A DNA stretch of 64,000 bases, taken from NCBI GenBank assembly GCA_003640385.1, contig RCAB01000004.1, forward strand, positions 620,001-684,000, read 5' to 3'. The position numbers were made by a program, and so were the translations under genes. The stretch comes from Setaria digitata. Lineage: Eukaryota; Nematoda; Chromadorea; Rhabditida; Setariidae. The notes beneath the pieces were generated by a model. It was not told where the DNA came from and ran no database searches. It saw only the letters and a list, made by a program, of their open reading frames with translations. Below, piece by piece: positions 1 through 15,682 of the stretch (positions are counted from its first letter, which is position 1; each line of letters opens with the position of its first letter).

Positions 1-330
1 TTTTTGATTCAGTGTTATTTCCCGATTTGCTGAAGCTATTAAACGAAGTTTCCCGATCTGCAAAGAACCGCATAATGTTAACACAACAAGAAAAAAAAAT
101 TCATCTTTCTCACGATTCCTGTTCTCATCTTCATCCCTTTTTTACGTTATATTTATATTATAGGAAAAATTGAACATAAACACATGTATTATAAATAAGT
201 GCAGATAAATAAATAAAATATATTTGCATTGCTAAAAACTCCTCTTAAAAGAGACATGGAAATATATTGTGAAAAACTCTTTCTGGCTTATGATAATTAA
301 ATTACAAAAAAAAAAAAAATTGAACTAAGA
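1..330. other. 3' flank of FIG4, no gene seen
   Basis: AT-rich sequence with A-runs (about 91-100 and 304-319). Nothing coding was recognised. It is probably the 3' UTR and downstream flank of the minus-strand FIG4 gene, although a neighbouring gene could begin to the left of the window. Confidence 0.5.
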
Positions 331-3300
331 TTAAATATTATCCACCGAGCTAAAGCCGCATTCATAATGTACTTCGGTATCTGATTTCAGCAGTGGTTCG
401 TCTTCTTCATCATCATCGTCCGACAATGGAGTTTTTTCTTGTTTCACACTGCTTTTGTCATTCAAATCTTGCTGAAAAAAATAAAATAAAATTTTGGCTT
501 CTGTATACAAAAGTGTTAAATAGTAATGACAAAAAGTGTAGACAGCTAAACAATAAAAATGTATGTAATCAAATTCAAATTTGTGTTTAGCTTTAAAAAA
601 TGAATGATATACAAAATATCCTCAAGAGTTAGTGAAGCACCTTCCACAATTTGGCAAAACTGTAGCAATGTGCGATGCTTTGATTTACACCATCGACCAT
701 TACGGATTTCTGCAGATCTTTCTGTTCACGAATTAAATCATCCAGTCTTGATAATTCCCATAAACGATAGTATATATAATAAAGATCTTCAGCGGAAAAC
801 GAATGACAATGAGGTACTGGTGGTGCTTCAATGAATAAAAATTTACTGTTATGAAATATTAATGCAGAAACAACTCAGGTTCACAAATTTACATACCAAA
901 ATTGCAAAGCTTGGAACCAATTACTATCACACGAGGTTCCGTAGACTAAATCACAATAAAAAAATATCTTACCCAGACTAACAGTGGAAAAAACATTGCT
1001 GTCTGTGTATTTCCAGTCATTAGAATTTTCCCAATAATCGGGTTCTATAAACCATGCACAATAATCTGCTTTTGTCTTAAAATCAACAGGAAAATGAAGA
1101 TAATGGTCAGTTCCCAGGTCCCATAAATGACACTTTGTATCACTTGGTCTGAAAATAAGATTAATAGTTGCAGTAACTAAAACCTAGAACTACCACAACT
1201 TAATTACTGAGTGGGTTGAAAATTCATTTTGTATATCGCTATTCCATATGTTGTTTTCCGTTTTTCACTGTAGCTATGAGCCATAAATAGCAATTATCAT
1301 TATAGATATGATTCTCTCTCATTTGCACTACTTTTGCAAAACAAATAATAAATAAAATATGGACGAACAACCTAAACACGCCTAGAAACAAGTTTATTGC
1401 ATTTTGTTTGTCATAATCGCCAAAAGTGTTACTGTAGTATCTTGACAGGGTTTGGATTACATCACGACTTCTTTCCTATAACGATATTTAAAACGCACAC
1501 CATGCATTAGTTGAAATTGAATCTTACCTGGACTTATGTTTTAAACCACGTAAAGATTCTCATTTATTTGCACGTAAATTTTATAACTGATTAGATAACT
1601 ACTGCGCAAAACTTAAAAGGATTTTTTATGGATCATGCAACAGAATCATCTGTACTTATCAAAATATCTTTTTTTTTGAAAAGTATTATAAAAGCTAGCC
1701 AACTGCAACACTTATTTTATCTACAGAAAAGGGTAAGCCGAAAGATGAAATTTAAATGCTCAAGGTTTCGGCTTTTTTCAATTTCTACACAATCTTTATT
1801 CTTACAATAACTTTTATACAAAGAAAAATTACACATAGTGTTAGCGATAAAAACAGTAAAAATGATCAACAACAAAGACCACACCTGTATAACAGATATC
1901 TTTTTATAAGTCTTGATGGAATGCACCAACTGGGAGCCAGCATACTGTAACGCCAGTGTATTGCCATGCTGATCCATCAGATCTTCGTACATTCGACAGA
2001 CTTCACTGGTTGGAGAAAGCAAAGGCTCTCCGGCAAGTCCCATCGAATATAATTGAAGCCCGAGAGATACTTTACCTGATACAATATTTTTACATTTAAC
2101 AAGAAGTAACTGGTATACGGCGGAAGTCTTGAAAAGTCAAAACTATGTGCTATCAGGAAACTTACCAATTCCAAACTGAGCAACATTTGTTCTATCCAAG
2201 CAGTCTACACAATTTGTTCTGAAAACACCATGCTGGAGTAAAAATTTACCATCCGCACTCAGCAGTGGCTCAAAATCGTTCAGCAGCGAAGTAGGCCTCA
2301 ACTTGCGGCAGTATAGCAGCGGAAATGACTACAAACTTTACTTGCAGCTTAATTGAAATTGGAAGTTCATTTACGAAAAGTTTAGATATTGAAAACTACC
2401 ACACTATGATGTTTCAGGGTTACAGCCTCAGAACGCTAGTATTTATTTATTATTTATTTATTTATATTATTTATATTTATTTATTTATTTAGTATTTACT
2501 ATTTTGTACTGCATGAATGGAGAAGAAGGAGTACAGAACTGATCCTTTAAAACTACTATCTTAAGAATTAATCATATTGGTTGTGGATATATTCTGTCAA
2601 AGATATATATATATATATAGGTAGAGCAGAAAAATTTTTAAATTACAAACAATACCTGAAACCAACCAAGTCGAACGACACAACGAAAAGCTATTTCTTC
2701 AAGTTTATTCAAGACATTTCCCGTTTTATGACAACTAGCAACATCGAAGCTTAAATATGCGATCCGCTCCGCTTTTGGCAGGAACATATTTAAATATTTG
2801 ACAGCCTGTAATTAAGTGAACAATGGTATTTTGTCAAAATGAAGTGTAACAAATTGAAATTTTGAACTAATAATTCGAAATAAAAAGTTTAACCTTCAGA
2901 AACTGATCATGTAGCAATGCCTCATGCCTTCTATTTTCACGTCTTTTCACCAAATTCATCACAATCAGAGGATTACCGTATTTTTTCCGTAACTCACTAA
3001 AAAATAAAAGTTTGAAGAAAACAAAATTATTCCACACCATAAAATTGCCTACTGACCTTGTGTAAAAGCGATAACCAATATGCACTGTGTTCCGAAATGA
3101 TTCAGCATCTAATATTATTGTGATGAGACTAATCCAAACAGATTATCCCACTAACTAAACAATATTTTATCAAATATTTTACACAGTCCCTGTAAGCTAC
3201 TCCTTCTTTTTTGAATGTTATCATTATAACATAAAAAGTCAAAAAATGTTGGCCTTCCTGCAAATTATTTAAATCCCACATCATATTAAAGAAAATCTAA

Positions 3301-6089
3301 TAAAAATATTTAAAAGGAAATCTATGAATTCACTTATCTTCAAGAAAAAAAAAATTGCATGAATTTTCTTATCCTTATGAAAAGAAACTTCATGAATCAG
3401 CATATTCACGTCTTTGAATTAAAATATAGATATTTCTATAAGTGATAAATCTCACCGGAAATGAGCAGCAGCGGTTTGTGCATGTGGTTCGTTGATGTCA
3501 ATAGAAATAACTGGTTTGCCCACAACACCACGGGTAGCTGGATCTTGACTCCAGATAAGCGGTACCGAACCACGACGTTGAACGAAAGAACTAAACTTTC
3601 CAACTTTAAAGTTGGGGGAGGAACGTGTATCCCAAATAATTTGTTCCGTCTCAACATCATTTGCTACTTGTCCTAGAATTACAAAAAATAAACAGTTCAC
3701 CACAGAGAATAAAATATTCAAGTAATGACGTGAAGATAAAAACGCAGATACAAAAATCCATAAGCAATGCTTTCCATGAATAATTTCCAAATGATCTCCA
3801 CTTCGTCTTTTAGCCTCAATGTTAATGTCCAATTTTCAGTCGTTCTTGAAGGAAAAGAGAATGAATTTTTTTTTAAAATGCACCTTTAAAATTAGCACCC
3901 CGCTTTAGATACCTCGTACCAGCGTATTCTACGGAACGCCTTCCAATTAAAGTCAATGACAATCGAGAGCATGGTAATTCGATTATTTGTTGACCTGCAG
4001 AGGACTTCTATATGATCCTAAATTTTTGTTTTTCTTTTTCTTTGGTAGAAGTTAGCACATAAAAGAAGTTAGCACATAAATCTCTAGAATCTGTAAACTT
4101 GCAGATTATTTACGCTCAACAATAAATTTACATCCATGAAAGTTAAAAGAAGCTCATAGAATCAATAAACAAACCAACATATCCGTGAACCACTTCAATG
4201 AACCACTTCTCGCTAACAGCACTTTTACGTAATGGTTCCAGAAGATAACTATTCCAGATAAATTTTGAATCAGGAAAAAAATGAGAGGTTTCCTTCTTAT
4301 CGAGATTATTACAACTGGACCAGTATGATATTTCCAATACATTTTCTTGCAGTGTTCGACTCAAATCATATATGTAAGAGAAATAAAAATCTGTTGATAA
4401 ATCCACAGACTGTAAAAGAATAATTGTCTCTGTACGGGTGGCATACAAGGCTGTTGAGAGGCTACAACAATCGGTTACAAAAACAACCCAAGAATATTAA
4501 TAGCTTCTGTGATGAATACCTAGAAGAGCAATAATGAGGACGAGAGTAGTTCAATTATTTTATAAAATGCTAAAAGGAAAATAATAAAGTTAACCTGAAA
4601 TAATTTTAAGTAGCGTAGTTCATCAGGATTATTAACGGGAATCCCTTCTATTGCTAGCGGAATGAGAATAACTTCTTCAATTTTATAAATTTCATGATAA
4701 CCTATAGTAGCAACAATTCGAGCTTTCGTTACAACCTGGAGAAAGATAAATGTAAATTACGCACAAGTACTTCATAAAATTTTATTACTGGAAACTATGC
4801 ACTTCAAAGTTAATGCTTGAAAACTAACGCTAAATCATTCTAGAAATTAGAGATCTTAAAAGAATCTAAAAAAAAAAAATCCGCAAGAAGAATATGAAAA
4901 ATTAAATACTGCCTAACCAACAAATAATAGCCCTCAAGAAATCGCACAGCTCCAAGTAGTCCGAAAGCATCAGAGGCACGTTCGATTAAACCTTTTCGTC
5001 GATCAACACCTGCTGATTGTCTCTCATTTTGGGTAAACACAACTGTAATTTTGTTATTATAGTCAATTACGACAAAATGGGACTTTACTACTACCTAATG
5101 ACATACACCGATATGTGTGATATGCTTCCTAGAGCAACAAATATAAGTTTTCTGTATTCACTTTAAGACTGAACACTTGGTGAAGTGCTTATTCGCGGAA
5201 AAAAAAAAAAAAAAAAAAAAAAAAAACTTGTAGCAATAAACAGTAGGCAAGAAGTTGTAAAATCAGAAGTCAATCGCTGATTATGAGATTAAAATCGAAA
5301 AAAAATTATTGGTTAATAGTGGAAAAAAATCAAATATTATTATAACAGCATTTCGAAAATTTGAAAAAAAAGATAAAAGTATTATTGTATTTTAGAAAAT
5401 TTAAGCACTGAAACTGCTTATATATGATGAAAGGACTAGTACATTATTACTCTTTCATCATATTTTGTCAATTATTTTAATCAGAGGACCTCATCCCACT
5501 GCTTCAGCAGAACCATACGACTACAAAAGAAAGAAAATTAAGTATGATTATGAACATATATTCTCTTGAATTGTAACTGAGTTGAAAAAAAAAGCCATAT
5601 ATCTCACTTCAATCCATTTTATCATATGGAAGTATTGAGGAGAGGTCCTCTAAATGAAGCAATTGACAATAAGTTGAAAATATGATACAGTACCAATTAT
5701 TTTATCACTAGAAATAAATAAAAATGACCACTAGGAAGAGTAATAAAATGCTTTATACTTTTTAACCATTTTAAACAAGTTGCAGTGAGCGACAAATATA
5801 GTGAGAGAGAATAACAGCGAAAGAACTTTTTCCTTGTCGTTAAATTCTAAAGGATTTTAATAAATATTTGAAAAGAACTTAACTTACTAGAAATTCCTTC
5901 TGAAACAGTGGCTAACAATTCCATAACTTCGTTTTTCGAATAATCCTGTTCCACTTCTGCTACGTTCAAGCTCTCTCTCCTCAAACGATCAATTTTCAGC
6001 AGGCGATAACGAGTCTTCGAAACATCTGAACCAACAATATAAAAATTGGTTGGTGTTTCGAAGACACTCAAATGCCACAATCTTGACAT
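331..6089 (-). CDS. FIG4: FIG4-type SAC-domain polyphosphoinositide phosphatase (multi-exon)
   Basis: In FIG4 family members this protein removes the 5-phosphate of PI(3,5)P2 on endolysosomal membranes, working with the PIKfyve kinase and the VAC14 scaffold. Seen: the N-terminal segment with IVGSD and RLLKIDR (about 5900-6089), then [10 protein letters not shown] (4.9 kb), [17 protein letters not shown] (4.4 kb), [11 protein letters not shown] and [12 protein letters not shown] (3.5-3.7 kb), the catalytic SAC motif CX5RT as CVDCLDRT (about 2167-2221), the family signature GDTLALQYGGSQ-like [14 protein letters not shown] (about 1.95 kb) and an acidic tail with four Asp in a row ending at a TAA at 331-333. 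The start chosen is the Met before [10 protein letters not shown] at 6089. A good acceptor (ttttacag) lies 20 nt upstream, suggesting trans-splicing. The active-site residues look intact. Exact edges of every exon were not resolved. FIG4 rather than SAC1 is favoured by the N-terminal and VPLIWSQD blocks. Confidence 0.9.
2167..2221 (-). other. FIG4: SAC phosphatase catalytic CX5RT motif exon segment
   Basis: On the minus strand this segment reads [19 protein letters not shown]. It contains the cysteine nucleophile and arginine of the CX5R(T/S) P-loop that defines SAC-family phosphoinositide phosphatases. The exon ends at a GTAAG donor directly after the motif. Confidence 0.93.
2440..2495. repeat. 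ATTT-type low-complexity tract
   Basis: Interrupted ATTT repeats lie in a FIG4 intron, followed about 120 bp later by a short (TA)n run near 2602. Confidence 0.8.
4047..4080. repeat. 17-bp tandem duplication in a FIG4 intron
   Basis: The unit agaagttagcacataaa occurs twice back to back without mismatch. It is intronic, and nothing suggests a function. Confidence 0.85.
5200..5226. repeat. poly-A tract (poly-T on the FIG4 sense strand)
   Basis: About 27 uninterrupted A residues inside a FIG4 intron. On the transcribed (minus) sense strand this is a T-run. Length may be affected by assembly error. Confidence 0.85.
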
Positions 6090-7398
6090 CCTCAAGATTA
6101 CGAAATCTTCTGTAAAATCATTTATTAAATAAACAATTAAGCAAAACCAATTAAGCAGGGATCTTTGCTTCATCGAATCTTTCAACTATTTGTCTTTAAA
6201 ATTTAAGTGAAATCGAACTTCACAAGTCGAATAAAATAAATAAGTATTTTCCACGGACATTGTACTTCTCAGCGTCGCTAAACTACTGATCGCAACTGAA
6301 CCGCAATAGCAGATCTTAAATCTTACGAAATCAACTATATCTTACTCCAGACTTTATTTATGTGAACGAAATGAAGTAAAAACCAACACTTTTTAAAAAC
6401 CCAAGAAATAGAATTCAAAAAAACTAAACATGGCATTTATACACTCATTTCGTTAGCAGCATCTTCTGCAATGTATAAAACAAGGCGGAACTCAGGATAC
6501 TCATTTATTACCATAAACACGTATCTACATTAAGCATTCTTAAAAGACCGAGTGAAAAGTGAATGTTGAAGTATGAGAATCCTGGTTCTTCAGATTACTT
6601 TCAACCCATTCATTCTTAAACATCCCCACCGTAATTTCCATGTAATCAAATATCAACAATCAACTGCAGTCTTTTTTTAACTTAGGAACACGGCAATAAA
6701 GAGTTACTGCCTTTTACATATCAAACTAATCAGGCACATGCTACAAGTGAGGAGTTAAACTTAGTGCCGGCTCTAACCATATCACTCTAGCTTCAAATGA
6801 AATACAAAAAATATTATGTTTCGAGATAAGTTCGCAACTTTAATTCATATTCCACTTAAATCAACCTTTGCGTCACCAATCTCTACAGAAATGATTTATG
6901 AGACCGGCAATAGGAAATAAACCAGTCCTGCATTTAGATGCTAATTTACATAAATTGGTGAGGGGAAATCAATATAATGGAAACTTCTCTGTAACTTTGG
7001 TTTACTTATTAGACACAGTCGGGAAGCATTCCAAACGCGAAGTGTATTTTCCCTAATAAACAAATCATATTTATCCTTCCCGATAAGGATGTTGAGTAAA
7101 AACGAAATTCTGAGAGCTCTACAAGTATGAAAACAATGAACTTATAAATCAGAAATCTTTGAATTACAGTATAACCACCACTAAGCTGAATCGAGTTATT
7201 CCTATTGATTTTGATTTTATGTTCAGAACTGTATAAACAATTTCTCAGCTTTTAACAATTTAAGTTAAGAATCAGAAAAGTAAAAGGCATTTAAATCAAA
7301 ATGGAATCAAATAGCCTGCGACCACAACAAACCTTTCCCCAAAAATATTTAAACAACTAATCATGATTTACATAACATGTAAGAACAATATAATTTCA
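6090..7398. other. Intergenic region between FIG4 and RPC7
   Basis: About 1.3 kb of AT-rich DNA without a recognisable gene. It should contain the FIG4 promoter and the RPC7 3' UTR, since both genes are on the minus strand. Immediately next to FIG4, positions 6090-6109 form the short putative leader behind a splice acceptor. Confidence 0.6.
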
Positions 7399-8709
7399 TT
7401 AGAAAGCGTTATCGTCATCCAAATTATCATCTGAGCCAACATCACCATAATTTTCACCATTGTCGAAATAGGAACGAATATAATCATTATCTTCTTCCTG
7501 GTAATCATCATCGGATAATGCTTCCTAAATAAATAACACTATGCAATCATGAACGAGAACTACCAAAGGTTTGAACAAAAAAAAACGCTTCCTAATACTT
7601 CAAATACAAGTGGTGCCGCTCCATTCACCCGTACCATACTAATATGAGAATATTTGAAAGCCATGGAAAACCGTACTAGAAATATCACCAAGACTAAACC
7701 TGTTCATCATTTTCATTATTTGGTTCATCTTTTTCGCTTTCTTCATCGTTCTCATCAACAACTTCCTGGGTTTCAGCTTCGGGACTATCTAATTTCTCAT
7801 TCTCTTCAAGCTTTGACAATTTTTCTACAACTTCGTCTGCTTCTTTATCAATCATTTTCCGTTTTTTCTTGATGGGTTCGCCAACTTTCTTCTTCCAACA
7901 TAACTCATTCGGAAGGCGTGACCAGTCTAAGAGTTAAATTTTGCAGAATAGTGAATTTATGTACTTCCAGTATCCTTTTTCATGTGCTCCACTTTCGCAA
8001 AGTCAGAGCAGTTCCGTAAATTCATACAGCATACAGTTTATCGACAGTAAGAGAAAAAAAATCTCTTTCTTATTTTGAGAAAAACCTTTATCTTGCCTAA
8101 GAAAAAAGTGGCAAAAAGGACGAATGTCTGATTAAATAATTACAATTACAAAGAAATTACAAAAGCAATGGCGTTCAAAGGAAAAAACCTGGTCGCAGTT
8201 CTTCCTTTTCAATTTCTCTGTATTTATCTGTATATCTTCGAAATTCGGAACTTCTTTCTTTTACTTCGAGATAAAAAGACGATTCATGGAAACGAGTGAG
8301 CAATTCTTGCCGAAGTTCAGCCATGTATTGCAATTCATCCGTTTTCTCTAGCGGTAAGACTGTTTGAGAGACCGGCTGCAAAGTTCAACCTCACATACTT
8401 TTCTTTTGTATTTTAGTGAGATTAAGCACAATCTGTAAAAATACAAAGATTTGAAGCCAGCCACTTTTGCATCTATTTTTAGAAAATATCAGTGAAAAAC
8501 ACGAACCCACGCATTATTCTTCTCAAAACTTATTTCCACTCCATTTCAAACTCAAAACATTTGAAACTTGCCGGATAGGTGGGTTGTGACTCCAAGACTA
8601 CTTTTGTGAATGTGCCTATTTCATGTCTGGCAATACCCAATGCGTTTGCAACAGCTCGCAATCCAGAAGAAGCCCCACCTCGACCACTTGCACGGCTACC
8701 CCGTGACAT
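7399..8709 (-). CDS. POLR3G: DNA-directed RNA polymerase III subunit RPC7 (POLR3G/GL type)
   Basis: This subunit belongs to the Pol III initiation subcomplex with RPC3 and RPC6, which transcribes tRNA, 5S and other small RNA genes in the nucleus. Four exons close in phase: 8572-8709, 8189-8375, 7700-7926 and 7399-7524, giving 225 aa against about 220 in vertebrates. Seen in order: a Gly/Arg/Ser-rich N-terminus (MSRGSRASGRGG), a central conserved block (ELRQELLTRFHESSFYLEVKE), DWSRLPNEL matching the family WRRLP block, a lysine stretch, a long acidic Glu/Asp region, and the diagnostic end DYIRSYFDNGENYGD..SDDN. The start is the first Met in exon 1; a possible leader acceptor (tttgcag) lies further upstream. 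Oddity: intron 1 appears to use a GC donor. Orthology is clear from the C-terminus. Confidence 0.92.
8376..8571 (-). other. POLR3G: Probable GC-AG intron in RPC7
   Basis: On the minus strand the exon ends ..TATCCG followed by GCAAGT, and the next exon begins after tttgcag. Both neighbouring exons need phase 0 here. The only nearby GT (inside GCAAGTTTC) would shift the frame into non-homologous sequence. The joined reading TYP|PVSQTVLPLE fits the family. Confidence 0.75.
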
Positions 8710-9518
8710 CCTTAAAATTGATGATTCAATGAAACTGGTGGCAGACTGGCTGCAAAAGAGAACTGCCTTAAGTAATTAAAATATAAAACGACTGTTTAAA
8801 AGGAAAAAAAAAACATTTTCAAAAATTAAACCGATTAAAGCTAAATCATCTTATTCATATATTCATACCACCTAACCACAATCCGAGGGTTTCTGTATCT
8901 TGTAAAAATAAATGCTGCCTGCAATTTGAAAACAGTGCAAACAAATGAATAACTCTTGTTTGAAACTTTTATCATAACTACTGAATTTTTGCAAGAAAAA
9001 AGATATAAAACACTAAAACATAACATTAAAAATCACAAAAGTAATTGCTTGTACACACTTTTACCAACACATGAAAATAATAATCTTGGCCAATGAACAA
9101 TCAGCTAGTCAAGTCCAATCTTACCGGTTTTGAAATTTGTGCAGAACAGAATGCGACCAAACTTTAAATCAGCTCGTTCAAAATTTAAGCTCTGAATGTT
9201 AATTAAACCCGTAAAACCTATCGTTTCCTACCGGGATTAATTTGCAGATATAAAAACCCTGGGAAATCCCGAATCGGAAATCACGAAAAAAGATATCTAA
9301 TGGCGAAAAAAAAAACCAAACAATCCTATAAAACTTGCAAATTTTGAACAGAACAGACCATATGATCTAATAATTCTGTAGTAAGGCAACTATTATTGAA
9401 GTGGACAAGCCACTTTGAAATCAGATTTTGGCCTCAAACATGAAAGTAAACATAAAAAATAAAACAAAACAGCAATTCCAAAAAACTGTACTAACATCCT
9501 AAACACAGCTTTGAAATT
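8710..9518. other. Intergenic region, RPC7 promoter / AFG3L2 3' flank
   Basis: About 800 bp between two minus-strand genes, with nothing coding recognised. The spacing is longer than the usual ~100 bp of nematode operons, so operon membership is not supported. Confidence 0.55.
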
Positions 9519-15076
<5,558 letters not shown>

Positions 15077-15682
15077 CGCAGTCGACGCAGCGTATCAACG
15101 AGGCGACGCTCCAGGCGTATCATATCTGTCAATTAGTGCAGTCAGTTCTTACCAAATGATAACAGCCTGGTGGGCTTACGTACGAGCAACCCTAGGAATG
15201 CGGAATAACTTGAAGGACCAACCATACCTGCAGCAACATCCGTCCACACCCTATTTGTCTGTTCTGTCCTTCACGCTCATTCCGGGCCGACCAGTACACT
15301 ACAAATTGTGGCTCGGCCAGGATATAATGCAAAAGAAGGCGCATTATGGAAGGATGGGTTTGGTTCTCTCTCGGTGGAATGGCTTGTTTTTTCTCATAGG
15401 ATGTGTGTAGGTAATGCTCTGTACTCGTTAGTTTCATTTTGTCAAATTACAAACATGAGGGATTGAGTAATGATGGTGAATCACCGTTGTTATCATTGCA
15501 CTATCATTCAGCTGAAGCCATTCTTTGATATTCTTCCGTTTCAGCACACCTACTTTACTGCATTAGAGGTTACGAGCAAATGTATGCATGTGTGTGGGGA
15601 CTAATGATGGAAGCCATCATCTTGAAGAAGTGAAATGTCAGTGAACTATTTCCGGAATATACAGCCAGCAAATTCTAACGTG
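15077..15682. promoter_or_regulatory. Divergent promoter region shared by AFG3L2 and SLC25A46
   Basis: About 600 bp separates two head-to-head start codons, both for mitochondrial proteins. It is noticeably less AT-rich than the surrounding intergenic DNA and contains open frames on both strands that do not resemble a known protein. I see no TATA motif that stands out. Calling it a bidirectional promoter is inference from geometry. Confidence 0.5.
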
